Assembly: GCA_002453475.1 (NCBI GenBank)
Contig: DKGY01000025.1
Coordinates: 1 to 6,862, forward strand
Direction: 5' to 3'
Length of the DNA: 6,862 nt
DNA from: Clostridium sp. UBA6758
Lineage (GTDB): Bacteria; Bacillota; Clostridia; Clostridiales; Clostridiaceae
Shown: piece by piece, positions 1-4,999 of the stretch
Numbering within the stretch: the first letter of the stretch is position 1
How the letters are laid out: every line of letters starts with the position of its first letter
Made by a program: the position numbers and the translations under genes
The notes under the pieces: model-generated
Database searches by the model: none
Told to the model about the DNA's origin: nothing
What the model saw: only the letters and a program-made list of their open reading frames with translations

Positions 1-937
1 CATATTTTTTAGCTCCATAATTTTGTCCCACAAAAGAGCTAAGAGCTGTTGAAAATCCACCTGCAGTCATCCAAGTTATAGCTTCAATTTGAACCCCAAC
101 CTTTTGTACTGCTATGGCTACTTCACCAGAACCAGCTATTACCCGTGCTATTAGAATAGAAAAGGTGGTAAATAATCCACTTTGAACTCCAGACGGAATT
201 CCCAGCTTACATATACTTCTTATAGCTTTAAAATCAGGTTTTTTTAATAAATTAAATTTTAAATATTTTTCCTTGCTTCTTAAAATAGAAACTAGGAAAC
301 AAACTACAACTATACTTTGTGCACCTATGGTTGCTAAAGCTGCTCCTAAAACTCCCATCTTTGGAATAGGTCCTACACCAAAAATTAAAATAGGATCAAA
401 AACTATATTAGCTACTAGCCCTACCGTATTAATAATAAAAGGTGTCTTACTATTACCTGCCCCATTAAATATTGCTGTTAATACTGGTATTAAATTTGTT
501 ATGACCATCCCCATAGCTATTATAACTAGATAAGTTTCTGCCATAGATATAACTTGTAAATTTTCTAACTGAAAAAAAGCCAAAAACTTACTTCTAAATA
601 ATAATACCACTATTCCCATTATTAAAGATAATACTATATTAATTTGAAGGGCACTTACAATGTAATTACGTGTTGCTTTTTCATCTTTACGTCCCAAGCT
701 TTGGGATACTTTAACCTCAGCACCTACTTTGGCTATCATGGTAAGAGCTGCAGCTAAATTACTAAAAAAACCTGCTGTTCCTACTGCCGCTACCGCTGTG
801 CTTCCTATAGTTCCAACCCAAAGCATGTCTGTTAGATTATAGGCCATTTGTATAAATGAAGTTGCCATAATAGGAAGGGCTAATTTAACTAGCTTTCCAC
901 TTATAGACCCTTCTGTTAAGTCTATTCTTTTCTCCAT
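1..937 (-). CDS. MATE-family multidrug/toxin efflux protein, C-terminus cut off by window edge
   Basis: The minus-strand frame is open from an ATG at 937 to base 2 with no stop, giving 312 residues; family members are usually about 450, so roughly a third is missing at the C-terminus. MATE proteins are inner-membrane antiporters that expel cationic drugs or toxic metabolites using Na+ or H+ gradients. Visible family signs are an N-terminal helix with LALPIMATSFIQMAYNLTD (residues 19-37), the half-repeat motif FNGAGNSKTPF (157-167) and the second-half motif FVGQNYGAKKY (302-312). About eight or nine hydrophobic segments can be seen. A GTGGGG-type ribosome binding site lies about ten bases before the ATG. 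The gene stands alone behind its own promoter and a terminator separating it from the ABC cluster. Substrate and coupling ion cannot be told from sequence. I am sure of the family, not of the subgroup (NorM versus DinF-like). Confidence 0.93.
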   Translation of the reverse strand, partial: MEKRIDLTEGSISGKLVKLALPIMATSFIQMAYNLTDMLWVGTIGSTAVAAVGTAGFFSNLAAALTMIAKVGAEVKVSQSLGRKDEKATRNYIVSALQINIVLSLIMGIVVLLFRSKFLAFFQLENLQVISMAETYLVIIAMGMVITNLIPVLTAIFNGAGNSKTPFIINTVGLVANIVFDPILIFGVGPIPKMGVLGAALATIGAQSIVVVCFLVSILRSKEKYLKFNLLKKPDFKAIRSICKLGIPSGVQSGLFTTFSILIARVIAGSGEVAIAVQKVGVQIEAITWMTAGGFSTALSSFVGQNYGAKKY

Positions 938-1037
938 AATATCAATCCCCACTACTATAAAATTTTATTCTATTAAGATTAATATTAATAATTGCAATTA
1001 AATTGCCCATTAATATTTCTACAATACCCCAATAAAT

Positions 1038-1066
1038 ATTTTACTTCGTACTACGAAGAATGTCTA
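1038..1066 (-). promoter_or_regulatory. Sigma-A-type promoter of the MATE gene
   Basis: Read on the minus strand, a -35 box TAGACA (1066-1061) and a -10 box TAAAAT (1043-1038) are separated by exactly 17 bp. Each box matches the consensus at five of six positions. Transcription would start near 1031, leaving a leader of about 94 nt before the MATE ATG at 937. The leader is AT-rich with no recognisable riboswitch. The spacer is almost entirely occupied by a perfect palindrome, listed separately. This is a prediction from motif match and position only. Confidence 0.65.
1044..1058. promoter_or_regulatory. Putative repressor operator: perfect palindrome CTTCGTA-C-TACGAAG
   Basis: A perfect 7-bp inverted repeat with a single central base fills 15 of the 17 spacer bases between the predicted -35 and -10 boxes of the MATE promoter. 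Bound protein here would block RNA polymerase directly. The size and symmetry suit a small dimeric helix-turn-helix repressor such as a TetR- or MarR-family protein, which often control MATE pumps. No such regulator gene is in the window; it may lie beyond the left edge or elsewhere. The palindrome is directly visible, while its role as an operator is inference. Confidence 0.6.
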
Positions 1067-1090
1067 TATAATTTTAATATGTATTTTTCT

Positions 1091-1106
1091 TAACAATTAC
1101 TTGTTA
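1091..1106. repeat. Short inverted repeat TAACAA-TTAC-TTGTTA upstream of the MATE promoter
   Basis: A perfect 6-bp inverted repeat with a 4-bp centre lies about 25 bp upstream of the predicted -35 box of the MATE promoter. It could be a second protein-binding site. In DNA this AT-rich a repeat of this size can also arise by chance, and it has no T-run to act as a terminator. Confidence 0.3.
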
Positions 1107-1141
1107 TGCCTATTTCCATATATAAATTTGAGTAATAAAAT

Positions 1142-1189
1142 ACCATGCTTTATGTATAACAAATTTAGAAATTATACATAAAGCATGGT
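1142..1189 (-). terminator. Probable rho-independent terminator of the ABC cluster: 18-bp perfect stem
   Basis: The bases 1142-1159 and 1172-1189 are perfectly complementary over 18 bp, with a 12-base loop. The hairpin lies about 32 bases past the stop codon of the second ATPase gene. Read on the minus strand the stem ends in GGT and is followed by A and then TTTTATTACT, a modest U-tract. It sits between the ABC cluster and the separately promoted MATE gene. The stem is longer and more AT-rich than a standard terminator, so a role in mRNA 3'-end stability or as a protein site is also possible. Confidence 0.65.
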
Positions 1190-1220
1190 TAATTACATAT
1201 TTAATTTACTTGTATCTACT

Positions 1221-2069
1221 TCACTTTTTAAAAATCATTATATCTTCTATTGTAACCTTATCTACTACAAAATTATCTTTTAGAACTTCCCTTACTTTAT
1301 CAACTTGTGATGTCAATGCTTCAAATCCAAATCTATTTTTATTTATACCTTCAAAGTATTTCTCCGCTTCCTTTGTAAGTATACTACTGTCACCTTTAAT
1401 AATTTTATAGGATTCCATTATTTCATCTTTCGGTTTTGAAAATATTATATTTCCATCCTTTATAAAAGTAATATAATCTGCTATTCTTTCAAGGTCCGAA
1501 GTTATATGAGTAGATATTAATACTCCCATATTTTCATTTTCCATAAGACATTGAAGTTCTTCTAAAACTTCTGATCTAACCACTGGATCTAGTCCAACAG
1601 TAGGTTCATCCATTATTATGAACTCTGCTCCATGGCTAAGAGCTATACATAATGAAAATTTCATTCTCATACCCTTAGATAATTCTTTTAGCTTTTTATC
1701 CTTATTAAGATCAAACTTATTTAAATAGTAGTGAAATTTATTATTATCCCACTTACTATATAATGTAGAAAACATATCTCCATTTTCTCCCAGGGACATA
1801 TGGTCATAATAACAAGCTTCATCATAAACAAAACCAATTCTATCTTTTATTTCCCTTTCAAATTTAACGTTATCTTTATCAAACACTTTTATATATCCAC
1901 TATCCTTCTTTACTAAATTCATTATAAGTTTTATTAGCGTAGTTTTACCTGCTCCATTTTCTCCAATTAACCCCATAATAAATCCCTTAGGCAATTGTAA
2001 AGATACATTATTCAGCTTAAAATTTTTATAATTTTTACATAGATTATCTATATATAATATATTATCCAT
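1221..2069 (-). CDS. ABC transporter ATP-binding protein, second ATPase of a Pmt/Ytr-like exporter
   Basis: This is a 282-residue cytoplasmic ATPase that would power one or both ABC-2 permeases encoded in the same cluster. Visible motifs are Walker A GENGAGKT (36-43), signature LSKGM (130-134), Walker B FIIMDEP with catalytic Glu155 (150-156), D-loop VGLDP (158-162) and H-loop His188. The Q-loop region reads GFVYDE rather than carrying the usual Gln, as in the other ATPase here. The roughly 70-residue C-terminal extension is typical of drug/peptide-export ATPases. The frame continues to an upstream ATG at 2105, but that would overlap the repressor gene. Two adjacent ATGs (2072 and 2069) follow an AGGAGG site, and 2069 has the better spacing of six bases. 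It follows the GntR gene by 13 bases and has no dedicated permease after it. By eye about half its residues match the first ATPase, suggesting an old duplication and possible heterodimer. Confidence 0.9.
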   Translation of the reverse strand: MDNILYIDNLCKNYKNFKLNNVSLQLPKGFIMGLIGENGAGKTTLIKLIMNLVKKDSGYIKVFDKDNVKFEREIKDRIGFVYDEACYYDHMSLGENGDMFSTLYSKWDNNKFHYYLNKFDLNKDKKLKELSKGMRMKFSLCIALSHGAEFIIMDEPTVGLDPVVRSEVLEELQCLMENENMGVLISTHITSDLERIADYITFIKDGNIIFSKPKDEIMESYKIIKGDSSILTKEAEKYFEGINKNRFGFEALTSQVDKVREVLKDNFVVDKVTIEDIMIFKK

Positions 2070-2072
2070 CAT

Positions 2073-2081
2073 ATTCCTCCT
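2073..2081 (-). promoter_or_regulatory. Ribosome binding site AGGAGGAAT deciding the start of the second ATPase
   Basis: On the minus strand AGGAGG occupies 2081-2076. It is three bases from the ATG at 2072 and six bases from the ATG at 2069. The spacing favours 2069 as the start and argues against the longer frame opening at 2105, which has no such site and lies within the repressor gene. Confidence 0.75.
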
Positions 2082-2082
2082 A

Positions 2083-2463
2083 CTATAGGTTATATTCTTC
2101 AGCAAGTACCCTTAAACTTTCTATGATTTCTTCTACTGATATTCCAGCTTTAGAACCCTCCTCTATTGCCTTAATTAGATACTCTTCCATATTTCTCATA
2201 ATAGATTCTTTTAAAAGCTCTTTATCTTGAACACTAACGAAGGATCCCTTACCTGGAACCGTATATATGAACCCTTCTCGCTCAAGCTCATCATAAGCTC
2301 TTTTAGTTGTTATAACACTAATTCTCAAATCCTTAGCCAGCCCTCGTATAGATGGTAATGGTTCATTAGGAGATAACTTATTTGTTAAAATATCGTCCTT
2401 TATTTGCTTTTCTATTGGAGAATATATGGGCTCTCCTGAAGAGTTATTTATTATTATATTCAT
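2083..2463 (-). CDS. GntR-family transcriptional repressor, YtrA subfamily
   Basis: This 126-residue DNA-binding protein probably represses the ABC cluster it sits in. Residues 11-78 form a GntR winged helix-turn-helix: IEKQIKDDI at the start, the recognition-helix region PSIRGLAKDLRISVITTKRA (37-56), and the wing YTVPGKGSFV (67-76). Only about 48 residues follow, predicted as two helices, which marks the YtrA subfamily; these lack the large effector domain of FadR or HutC types. Length matches YtrA and PmtR proteins. The ATG at 2463 follows a GGAGG site by eight bases. It is the fourth gene of the cluster, whereas family relatives usually stand first, so either the order was rearranged or an internal promoter exists. 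The likely target is the YtrA-like inverted repeat at 4860-4884. YtrA is reported to respond to cell-wall antibiotics and PmtR to phenol-soluble modulins; the signal here is unknown. Confidence 0.9.
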   Translation of the reverse strand: MNIIINNSSGEPIYSPIEKQIKDDILTNKLSPNEPLPSIRGLAKDLRISVITTKRAYDELEREGFIYTVPGKGSFVSVQDKELLKESIMRNMEEYLIKAIEEGSKAGISVEEIIESLRVLAEEYNL

Positions 2464-2487
2464 TGAATTTCCTCCAGTTTAAATTTG

Positions 2488-2502
2488 TTGTATAAACTAC
2501 AA
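2488..2502. repeat. Inverted repeat TTGTA-N5-TACAA just upstream of the GntR gene
   Basis: A perfect 5-bp inverted repeat with a 5-bp centre lies in the 44-bp gap between the second permease stop and the GntR start, about 25 bases before the GntR ATG. It might be an autoregulatory site for the repressor. It does not share the N13 spacing of the main candidate operator, and I see no convincing -35/-10 pair around it. Confidence 0.3.
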
Positions 2503-2507
2503 TAATA

Positions 2508-3176
2508 CTATAAATCTCTTTTTCTATATCCCATTATAGATAATCCTATAAATAAAATATATATGATTATCCCCACTAGAATCACACCTGTAGCTAAATA
2601 TACTCCATGCGATGTACTTCCTAAGAAATAGTTAGTGATTTCAACTGAGATATTAGGATTTACATTACTAATAAGTTTTAAAATTATTATTGGTATATTT
2701 GCAACTGCAATAATAATAATTGAAGAATATTTTGAAGCAACACCATAATCATATCTATAGTATACAAAATTAGTAATCCCAATTATTAAACAGTAATATA
2801 TAAAAGATAGAGATTGAACAATGTAAATTATAGTTAACTGTTCTTTAGGAAAGTTTCCAACTAGAAACATTATTAATAAAAGAATAAATGAACATAAAAC
2901 ATAGGATATAAAGTAATAAATAAACTTACTTAACACTACATCAATTCTTTTAACTGGAAAACTGTTAATTATAACATCATAATTTTTTCTCATCTCATCT
3001 GTAGCCGTAAATTTATTTGCCATTAAAGGCACCATGAAAGTTCCTAATAAATATATCAACAATGTAGCTTCAAAACTATACATAGAAGCAAAGCATACTA
3101 ATATTCCCACAACTAAAATAGAAATAGTATAAATATATCTACTAGTTATAAAGTCCTTTTTTAAAAGCGCTCCCAT
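2508..3176 (-). CDS. ABC-2 type transporter permease, second permease of the exporter
   Basis: This is a 222-residue integral membrane protein with about six hydrophobic helices, at roughly residues 14-32, 36-54, 84-108, 114-138, 150-170 and 191-216. The short N-terminus MGALLKKDF and the cytoplasmic loop NSFPVKRIDVVLSKF (71-85) are characteristic of the ABC-2 permease group that includes PmtB/PmtD. A charged RKRDL tail ends the protein on the cytoplasmic side. It should form the membrane channel of an exporter together with the neighbouring permease and the two ATPases. The ATG at 3176 has an AGGAGG site eight bases upstream whose first bases overlap the TAG stop of the preceding permease; the intergenic gap is 12 bp. 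This tight packing supports translation from one operon mRNA. Substrate is not evident. Confidence 0.88.
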   Translation of the reverse strand: MGALLKKDFITSRYIYTISILVVGILVCFASMYSFEATLLIYLLGTFMVPLMANKFTATDEMRKNYDVIINSFPVKRIDVVLSKFIYYFISYVLCSFILLLIMFLVGNFPKEQLTIIYIVQSLSFIYYCLIIGITNFVYYRYDYGVASKYSSIIIIAVANIPIIILKLISNVNPNISVEITNYFLGSTSHGVYLATGVILVGIIIYILFIGLSIMGYRKRDL

Positions 3177-3188
3177 AAATTCTCCCTC

Positions 3189-3857
3189 CTAGAAATCTTT
3201 CTTTTCATAAATAACTACTGAGATAGTAGCTATTAAAGCCAAAACAGCTAGAACTAACATTACTAATATAATATTACTAGCTACAGTGTTGCTTTGAAAT
3301 AGCACTAAAAATCTTTCTATACTAGATAGCCATCTAGGTAGTGATTCTCCTTTAAGAAACTCACCTATAGCTAATGTTCCTGCCATTATAACAAAGAAAA
3401 TAATAAAGTAAAATATTCGTGCAAACTTTATTCCTAAGGAGAAATATACGCAATAGTAAAGGGCAACAAATATAAGAATATAACTAGTGGTCCCTTTAAT
3501 TACAGATAGAGGTAATTTTAAATACTCTGCTGGATATATCATATAAATTAAATTATTTAATAGTAATCCTATTATTGTTATAGCTACTATCCATATAATA
3601 CTAGATAAAAACTTACCTAATACATAATCACTTCTTTTACAAGGACTGCTGAGTATACTGATATGAATTTTGTCTCTAGATTCCATTTCAGTAAATGCTA
3701 TACTGATTACCCCACCCATTAGTAAAAAATAATTAAATAAGCCAGCTCCTTTATTCCCAACTCCAAACAATATAACTACTACTATCATTACTAATCCACT
3801 TTTATTGATATATAGATTAAATATTCCCCTTAAATCTCTCATGGCCATTTTCCACAT
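3189..3857 (-). CDS. ABC-2 type transporter permease, first permease of the exporter
   Basis: This is a 222-residue integral membrane protein, the same length as its neighbour, with about six hydrophobic stretches (roughly 21-34, 40-57, 82-108, 124-142, 146-166 and 193-216). The cytoplasmic-loop motif SSPCKRSDYVLGKFL (70-84) aligns by eye with NSFPVKRIDVVLSKF in the other permease, so the two are probably paralogues forming a heterodimeric channel. The protein ends in a charged YEKKDF tail. The ATG at 3857 abuts the TAA stop of the first ATPase with no gap. A GGGGGT ribosome binding site lies inside the end of that gene, about 11 bases away. Two further in-frame ATGs (codons 4 and 6) are possible but further from the site. 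The zero-gap junction suggests coupled translation with the ATPase. Confidence 0.88.
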   Translation of the reverse strand: MWKMAMRDLRGIFNLYINKSGLVMIVVVILFGVGNKGAGLFNYFLLMGGVISIAFTEMESRDKIHISILSSPCKRSDYVLGKFLSSIIWIVAITIIGLLLNNLIYMIYPAEYLKLPLSVIKGTTSYILIFVALYYCVYFSLGIKFARIFYFIIFFVIMAGTLAIGEFLKGESLPRWLSSIERFLVLFQSNTVASNIILVMLVLAVLALIATISVVIYEKKDF

Positions 3858-4721
3858 TTATTTTCTTACCCCCTTATTCATAGCTACCATAATTTCCTCT
3901 AAAGATGGCTTCTCACTAACAATTTTCTGTCTTATACTTTTATCAATGTGTATATCTTTAATTATTCCTTCAAAACCATAAGGTGTTTCTCTAAATCCAT
4001 ATATAACTTTCTTATCAAGTTTACTTAATAAAGATTTATCACCTTTAATTACTTTATATTCCTCCATTAAGTCACTAGTAGCTTTAGAAAAAACTATCTT
4101 TCCCCTTTGTATATAAGTTATATAATCTGATATCTTCTCTAAATCAGAAATTATATGACTTGAAACTAAGATCCCAACATTTTCATCTTGTATAACTTCT
4201 TGAAGTACATCTAAAATATTACGTCTCATAACTGGATCTAGTCCCGAAGCTGGTTCATCTAATATTAAAAACTCTGTATCATGACTTAGGGCTGAAGCAA
4301 TAGCAAATTTCATTTTCATTCCTTTAGATAATTCCTTAACTTTTTGCTTTTTATTTAAGTTAAATTTCTTTAAATAGTTATCAAATACTTTTGCATCCCA
4401 TTTTTTATAGAATCCTGAAATTATTTTTTCATTATCCTTAATAGATAAATTTTCATAGTAAAAACACTCGTCATATACAAAACCTATGCGTTCCTTTATC
4501 TCTCTTTCATGCTCAATATTACCTTTACCAAAGATTTTAATTTCACCTTCGTCCCTTTTCAGTAAATTCATAATTAGTTTTATGGTAGTTGTTTTACCTG
4601 CTCCATTTTCACCTATGAAGCCCATAATATATCCCTTATCTAAACTAAATGAAATATTATCCAACTTAAACCCTTCATATTCCTTAGTTAAATTCCTTAC
4701 CTCTAATACTTTATTGGACAA
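3858..4721 (-). CDS. ABC transporter ATP-binding protein, first ATPase of a Pmt/Ytr-like exporter
   Basis: This 287-residue cytoplasmic ATPase is the first gene of the five-gene cluster. Motifs in order are Walker A GENGAGKT (37-44), Q-loop region GFVYDE (80-85) with acidic residues in place of the usual Gln, signature LSKGM (131-135), Walker B FLILDEP with catalytic Glu156 (151-157), D-loop SGLDP (159-163) and H-loop His189. All residues needed for ATP hydrolysis appear intact. The start codon is TTG at 4721, seven bases after a GGAGG site; no in-frame ATG competes near that site. A promoter and candidate repressor site lie about 140-170 bases upstream. The next gene, a permease, begins at the base after its stop. 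It closely resembles the second ATPase, so the pair may work as a heterodimer as proposed for PmtA/PmtC. Export of amphipathic peptides or envelope-active drugs is inferred from family and context only. Confidence 0.92.
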   Translation of the reverse strand: MSNKVLEVRNLTKEYEGFKLDNISFSLDKGYIMGFIGENGAGKTTTIKLIMNLLKRDEGEIKIFGKGNIEHEREIKERIGFVYDECFYYENLSIKDNEKIISGFYKKWDAKVFDNYLKKFNLNKKQKVKELSKGMKMKFAIASALSHDTEFLILDEPASGLDPVMRRNILDVLQEVIQDENVGILVSSHIISDLEKISDYITYIQRGKIVFSKATSDLMEEYKVIKGDKSLLSKLDKKVIYGFRETPYGFEGIIKDIHIDKSIRQKIVSEKPSLEEIMVAMNKGVRK

Positions 4722-4807
4722 AATAACACCTCCATTAATTATTCATCTTTGTAAATATCAATTTAGAATTAAATATTTAAAGCTATTTTTATAATTCTGT
4801 TAATACT

Positions 4808-4825
4808 CAGTATGTACAGTACTGT
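4808..4825. promoter_or_regulatory. Overlapping palindromes in the ABC leader: CAGTA-N7-TACTG and ACAGTACTGT
   Basis: Bases 4808-4812 and 4820-4824 form CAGTA-N7-TACTG, and 4816-4825 is a perfect 10-bp palindrome ACAGTACTGT. Both lie in the predicted untranslated leader of the ABC mRNA, about 30-45 bases downstream of the expected start site. The half-site ACAGTA/TACTGT also appears in the candidate operator at 4860-4884, so this may be a second binding site for the same repressor. There is no T-run, so it is not a terminator. Function is inferred. Confidence 0.4.
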
Positions 4826-4859
4826 TAAAAAAATTAAGCTACATAGGTTCTTTATATCA

Positions 4860-4884
4860 ACAGTATATATCGTTTATATACACT
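4860..4884 (-). promoter_or_regulatory. Candidate YtrA-type GntR operator: AGTGTA-N13-TACTGT
   Basis: On the minus strand AGTGTA (4884-4879) and TACTGT (4865-4860) flank a 13-bp centre. The symmetry extends inward: AGTGTATAT and ATATATACT are complementary at eight of nine positions. From memory, the Bacillus subtilis YtrA site is AGTGTA-13 bp-TACACT, which this nearly matches in sequence and exactly in spacing. It covers the spacer and -10 box of the ABC promoter, an ideal place for repression by the GntR protein encoded four genes downstream. The inverted repeat is visible; the regulator-target pairing is inference. Confidence 0.6.
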
Positions 4885-4891
4885 ATGTCAA
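4862..4891 (-). promoter_or_regulatory. Sigma-A-type promoter of the ABC cluster
   Basis: A perfect -35 TTGACA (4891-4886) and a five-of-six -10 TATACT (4867-4862) are separated by 18 bp on the minus strand. Transcription would start near 4855, giving a leader of about 134 nt before the TTG start at 4721. It is the only strong promoter seen ahead of the five genes, which are otherwise tightly packed, and so should drive them as one operon. The slightly long spacer and the overlapping inverted repeat fit a regulated promoter. Confidence 0.7.
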
Positions 4892-4947
4892 CACTAAATA
4901 TAATTTTTAATAAACCTATATTTTTTATATTTTATTAATCCCTAAAT

Positions 4948-4985
4948 AAAAATATCCCAGGCTATATTTTTCCTGGGATATTTTT
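4948..4985. terminator. Rho-independent terminator after the surface protein gene, probably bidirectional
   Basis: Bases 4948-4961 (AAAAATATCCCAGG) pair perfectly with 4972-4985 (CCTGGGATATTTTT) around a 10-base loop. The stem has a GC core and carries A- and T-runs at its ends, so it has a U-tract in either direction. It begins 15 bases past the stop codon of the surface protein and keeps its transcription from reading into the ABC cluster. Confidence 0.9.
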
Positions 4986-4999
4986 ATTATGAGCATTCC

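Noticed and set aside
273..533. Plus-strand open frame of 86 codons
   Set aside because: It lies wholly opposite the MATE gene, has no ribosome binding site, and its composition mirrors the antisense of the membrane protein.
978..1000. Two adjacent 12-bp palindromes, ATTAATATTAAT and TAATTGCAATTA, in the MATE leader
   Set aside because: They are low-complexity AT sequence where such palindromes are expected by chance; they overlap neither the promoter nor the ribosome binding site.
938..1031. Possible riboswitch in the MATE leader
   Set aside because: The leader is short, very AT-rich and shows no GC-stabilised stem, conserved aptamer motif or terminator hairpin.
1210..1410. Plus-strand open frame of 66 codons
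   Set aside because: It is antisense to the end of the second ATPase gene and has no family resemblance.
2070..2105. Longer start for the second ATPase at 2105
   Set aside because: It would overlap the GntR gene, lacks a ribosome binding site, and adds 11 residues that precede the conserved ATPase start; AGGAGG points to 2069/2072.
4486..4794. Plus-strand open frame of 102 codons
   Set aside because: It is mostly antisense to the Walker A region of the first ATPase and runs into the leader; no ribosome binding site is seen.
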